This document shows, piece after piece, positions 61,602-64,000 of a stretch of DNA of 64,000 nucleotides. The position numbers and the translations under genes were made by a program. Numbering within the stretch: position 1 is the stretch's first letter; each line of letters begins with the position of its first letter. This stretch comes from Stappia sp. (GTDB lineage Bacteria > Pseudomonadota > Alphaproteobacteria > Rhizobiales > Stappiaceae), in contig NZ_CP157793.1 in assembly GCF_040110915.1 (NCBI RefSeq), positions 2,058,939-2,122,938 on the forward strand. The letters are read 5' to 3'. The notes under the pieces were generated by a model that worked only from the letters and a program-made list of their open reading frames with translations, was not told the DNA's origin and searched no databases.

Positions 61602-62528
61602 TCAAACCTTATGCGGGATCGCCGGCCCGTCGTCCGCTGCAACCGCCACCCCCTCGGCCACCCCCTCGAACAGCGCGCGGATGACGCCGATCTCGCGCAT
61701 GCCCTTCAAGGTCACGAGGTAATGGTTGCAGGTGAGCGCCGGCGCCTCGACCCGCAGCAGACGAAAGGCGGCGTCCGGCCCGAGCCGGCCGTAATCCTGG
61801 AATTCGCCGTCGAGCGCCATGCCGATGCCGATGCCGGCGGACGCCGCCGACACCACCGGCTCGGAAGACAGCAGCTCCAGCGCCACCTCCAGGTGAAGCC
61901 CCGCCTCGGCCAGCGCCTCGTCGATGATCTGCCGGGTGCCCGAGGTCTTCTCGCGCTGAAGGATCGGATATCCGGCGAGATCGCGCCAGGTGACCGTGTC
62001 ACGCCCGGCGAGCGGGTGATCGCGCGCCGTCACCGCCACGACGCGGTCCTTGCGCAGGAACACGGCATCGCAGGATTTCGGCGGGTGTTTCGCCGTGATG
62101 CAGGCGGCGTCGATCTCGCCGTTTTCGAGCCGCTGGACGATTTCGAGGCTGCCGAGCATGCGGGTCTCGACGCTGATTTTCGGGAAACGGCGCATGAAAT
62201 CGGCGATCAGCGGCATGGCGTATTGATGGGTCGAGAAGCCGATGCGCAAATGCCCCGTTTCCAGACCGCGCTCGTCGCGCAGCAGCGCGTCGATGTCGCT
62301 GAGCCCGAGCAGGACGGTGCGCGCCTTGGGCAGCAGCGCCCGCCCGATCCGGCTGAGGGTCAGCGTGTGCCCGTCGCGCAGGAACAGCCGTGCGGCGCAT
62401 TCGCTTTCCAGCGCCCGCAATTGCGTGGAGACCGAGGGCTGCGACACGCCGAGCTCGCGGGCCGCCCGCGTGAAGCTGCCGGTGCGCGCGACGGCCTCGA
62501 AGGCCTTCAACTGACTGATGGACACCAT
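61602..62528 (-). CDS. LysR-family regulator of phosphonate use
   Basis: A 308-residue LysR regulator with HTH MVSISQLKAFEAVARTGSFTRAARELGVSQPSVSTQLRALE (quoted in part) and effector domain from about 90. It lies upstream of the oxidoreductase and phnX genes on the same strand. Its placement matches the regulator that accompanies 2-AEP degradation, and the AT-rich palindrome between them is the likely binding site. The divergent gene at 62739 begins 210 nt away and is unrelated. Confidence 0.88.
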   Translation of the reverse strand: MVSISQLKAFEAVARTGSFTRAARELGVSQPSVSTQLRALESECAARLFLRDGHTLTLSRIGRALLPKARTVLLGLSDIDALLRDERGLETGHLRIGFSTHQYAMPLIADFMRRFPKISVETRMLGSLEIVQRLENGEIDAACITAKHPPKSCDAVFLRKDRVVAVTARDHPLAGRDTVTWRDLAGYPILQREKTSGTRQIIDEALAEAGLHLEVALELLSSEPVVSAASAGIGIGMALDGEFQDYGRLGPDAAFRLLRVEAPALTCNHYLVTLKGMREIGVIRALFEGVAEGVAVAADDGPAIPHKV

Positions 62529-62738
62529 CCCCGCCTCCCGCTTCGCCGCGTCCCACGCACGCCGCGCGACCCGTGCCGTGCGTCACGCGATGGGGTAGGC
62601 CCGCCCGCGCGCGCTGTCCAGCGCCGGCGTCCGCAGCGGCGCTTGACCGCGCGCGCCGCCCTGCGCCCGATGGCACGGCAAGGATGGCACCCCGGTTGCA
62701 TACGCAGCAGCGGTATTCAAGACGAGGTGAGATATCCC

Positions 62739-64000
62739 ATGCAACACGCTCTTCCCGTTGCCGCGGCCGACCAGGGTCCGTCCGAGATCCATATCCTGTT
62801 CGGAACCCAGACCGGCACCACCGAAATGGTGGCCTCCGACATCGAGGATGCGCTGGTCGACAAGGGATTTCCGGTGCCGGCCCCGCGCGGTCTCGACGAG
62901 GTCGAGCCGCGGGATCTTGCGACGCTCGGCACCGTCCTGATCGTGTGCTCGAGCTACGGCGACGGCGGGTTCCCGGACGCGGCCGCTCCCTTCTACGAGG
63001 CGCTGACGGGGCCGGACGCCCCGGACCTGAGCGGGGTCGACTTCGCGGTGCTGGGGTTCGGCGACAGCAGCTACGACGATTTCTGCGCCGCCGGGCGCAA
63101 GCTGGACGAGGCGCTCGCGGCGCGCGGCGCCGCGCGTCTTCATCCCCGCGGCAGTTGCGACATCGTCTATGAAACCGAGGCGCAGGCCTGGACGGACGGG
63201 GTGCTCGCGGTGCTGGAGGCCCGACGCGGGCAGGCGCCGCAACCGGTGGCCGCCCCCGCCCGGCCCGCCCGGTCCCAAGACCACAGGCCGGCCCGCCCGC
63301 AATGGACACGGGCCAATCCCTTTTCCGCGCGGCTGATCGAGAACGAGCGCCTGTCCGGCCCCGGCTCGGACAAGGACATGCGCCATTTCCGCATCGACCT
63401 CGGTCCCGAAGGGCCGGCTTACACGGCCGGCGACGCGCTGAACGTCCTGCCGGAAAACGATCCCGACCTGATCGCCGGCTGGCTGGCGCGCACGACCGCG
63501 AGCCCGGATGCGCCCCTGCCGGGCCACGACCGCGCCTTTGCCGAGATGCTGCGCGACGGACTGGAGATCTCCCGGCCCTCGCGCGACCTGATCGCCCTGG
63601 TCGCACAGCGCAGCGGCGACGCCGAACTTGCGCGCCTGCTGGTCAACGGCGACCGCGAGGCCCTGGACGCCTGGCTGTGGGACAAGGATGCGCTGGACCT
63701 CCTGTCGCTCGTCCCCGACCTGCGGCTGACGGCGGAGGAAGCGGCAACGGTCCTTCGCCCGCTCCAGCACCGCTCCTATTCCATCGCCTCGAGCGCAAAG
63801 GTCGCCCCGCAGACGGTCGACCTGACGGTCTCGGTCGTGCGCTATCACAGTCATGGACGTCGCCACGGCGGCGTGTGCTCCACCTTCCTCGCCGACCGCC
63901 TGCGGCCGGGCCAAACGGTTCGGGTGTTCGTGTCCCCCAACACCGCCTTCCGCGTGCCGGCCGATCCGTCGGTGCCGATGATCATGGTCGGCCCCGGCGC
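62739..64000 (+). CDS. CysJ-like diflavin reductase (3' end cut by window)
   Basis: The first 420 codons of a NADPH-dependent diflavin reductase. The flavodoxin domain (about 15-165) has the FMN loop FGTQTGTTEM, CSSYGDGGFPD and GFGDSSYDDF. A Pro/Arg linker (165-190) precedes the FAD module with RSYSIASSAKV and VCSTFLADRL. The sequence breaks at MVGPGA, within the first nucleotide motif, so the NADPH part is outside. It resembles the flavoprotein of sulfite reductase or related CysJ-like electron suppliers; the partner is not visible. GAGG at 62724 supports the start. Confidence 0.88.
   Translation, partial: MQHALPVAAADQGPSEIHILFGTQTGTTEMVASDIEDALVDKGFPVPAPRGLDEVEPRDLATLGTVLIVCSSYGDGGFPDAAAPFYEALTGPDAPDLSGVDFAVLGFGDSSYDDFCAAGRKLDEALAARGAARLHPRGSCDIVYETEAQAWTDGVLAVLEARRGQAPQPVAAPARPARSQDHRPARPQWTRANPFSARLIENERLSGPGSDKDMRHFRIDLGPEGPAYTAGDALNVLPENDPDLIAGWLARTTASPDAPLPGHDRAFAEMLRDGLEISRPSRDLIALVAQRSGDAELARLLVNGDREALDAWLWDKDALDLLSLVPDLRLTAEEAATVLRPLQHRSYSIASSAKVAPQTVDLTVSVVRYHSHGRRHGGVCSTFLADRLRPGQTVRVFVSPNTAFRVPADPSVPMIMVGPG

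Overview
The window comes from a high-GC alphaproteobacterium. Evidence for the lineage includes several TRAP carriers, DctBD, RirA-type (TGA-N9-TCA) and ICE/Irr-type iron operators, a phosphonatase pathway with its LysR regulator, and ATGA/TGATG gene overlaps throughout. A clear divinyl chlorophyllide 8-vinyl reductase (bciA) implies bacteriochlorophyll synthesis, so the host is probably an anoxygenic phototroph, although no other photosynthesis gene is in view. I see no rRNA, tRNA, CRISPR array, insertion sequence or prophage. About 60 genes fill the window densely. The species cannot be named from the sequence alone.

Layout. 1-1010: cobalt importer cbtAB under a cobalamin riboswitch (both on minus). 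1095-7523: Fpg/Nei glycosylase; then a divergent stress cluster with an FNR/FixK-like box between an Hpf/RaiA-cold-shock fusion plus PEP synthase (minus) and an M50 CBS protease plus a patatin (plus). 7607-16082: an aromatic-degradation island. It has an HpaB/TftD-type FADH2 monooxygenase, SCP2-like protein and alpha/beta hydrolase on minus, and IclR regulator, stand-alone FAD synthetase, flavin reductase, intradiol dioxygenase, muconate cycloisomerase and LysR on plus. A 17-bp operator-like sequence occurs at two places in it. 16206-18078: a Card1/DUF1887-like nuclease without a CARF domain, then bciA. 18154-25099: DctBD two-component system with a TAXI-type TRAP receptor and a fused TRAP permease.

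25227-34840: class II aldolase, then a long minus-strand operon (thiolase, acyl-CoA ligase, two PPC/DUF296 proteins, SDR dehydrogenase, DctP, DctQ, DctM) divergent from an Lrp/AsnC regulator. This looks like uptake and CoA-dependent breakdown of an unidentified carboxylic acid. 34893-37927: UspA, divergent from a small HTH protein and a CPA2 antiporter, again with an FNR-like box between them. 38022-44335: second cobalamin riboswitch, btuB, btuF, btuC, btuD and one uncharacterised gene. 44358-50236: haem uptake (hmuTUV divergent from hmuR and an IsdG-like haem monooxygenase) with ICE and IRO operators between. 50379-59476: TonB-ExbB-ExbD-ExbD operon, AraC regulator, TonB-dependent siderophore receptor with an IRO box, MFS carrier and siderophore-interacting reductase. 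59493-62528: phosphonatase (phnX), a phosphonate-linked FAD oxidoreductase and a LysR regulator. 62739-end: truncated CysJ-like diflavin reductase.

The genes fit together as a metal-acquisition neighbourhood. Cobalt, cobalamin, haem and siderophore importers share TonB energy, and both vitamin B12 branches are riboswitch-controlled. Around it lie catabolic islands for aromatics, carboxylates and phosphonates, and two loci likely induced at low oxygen.
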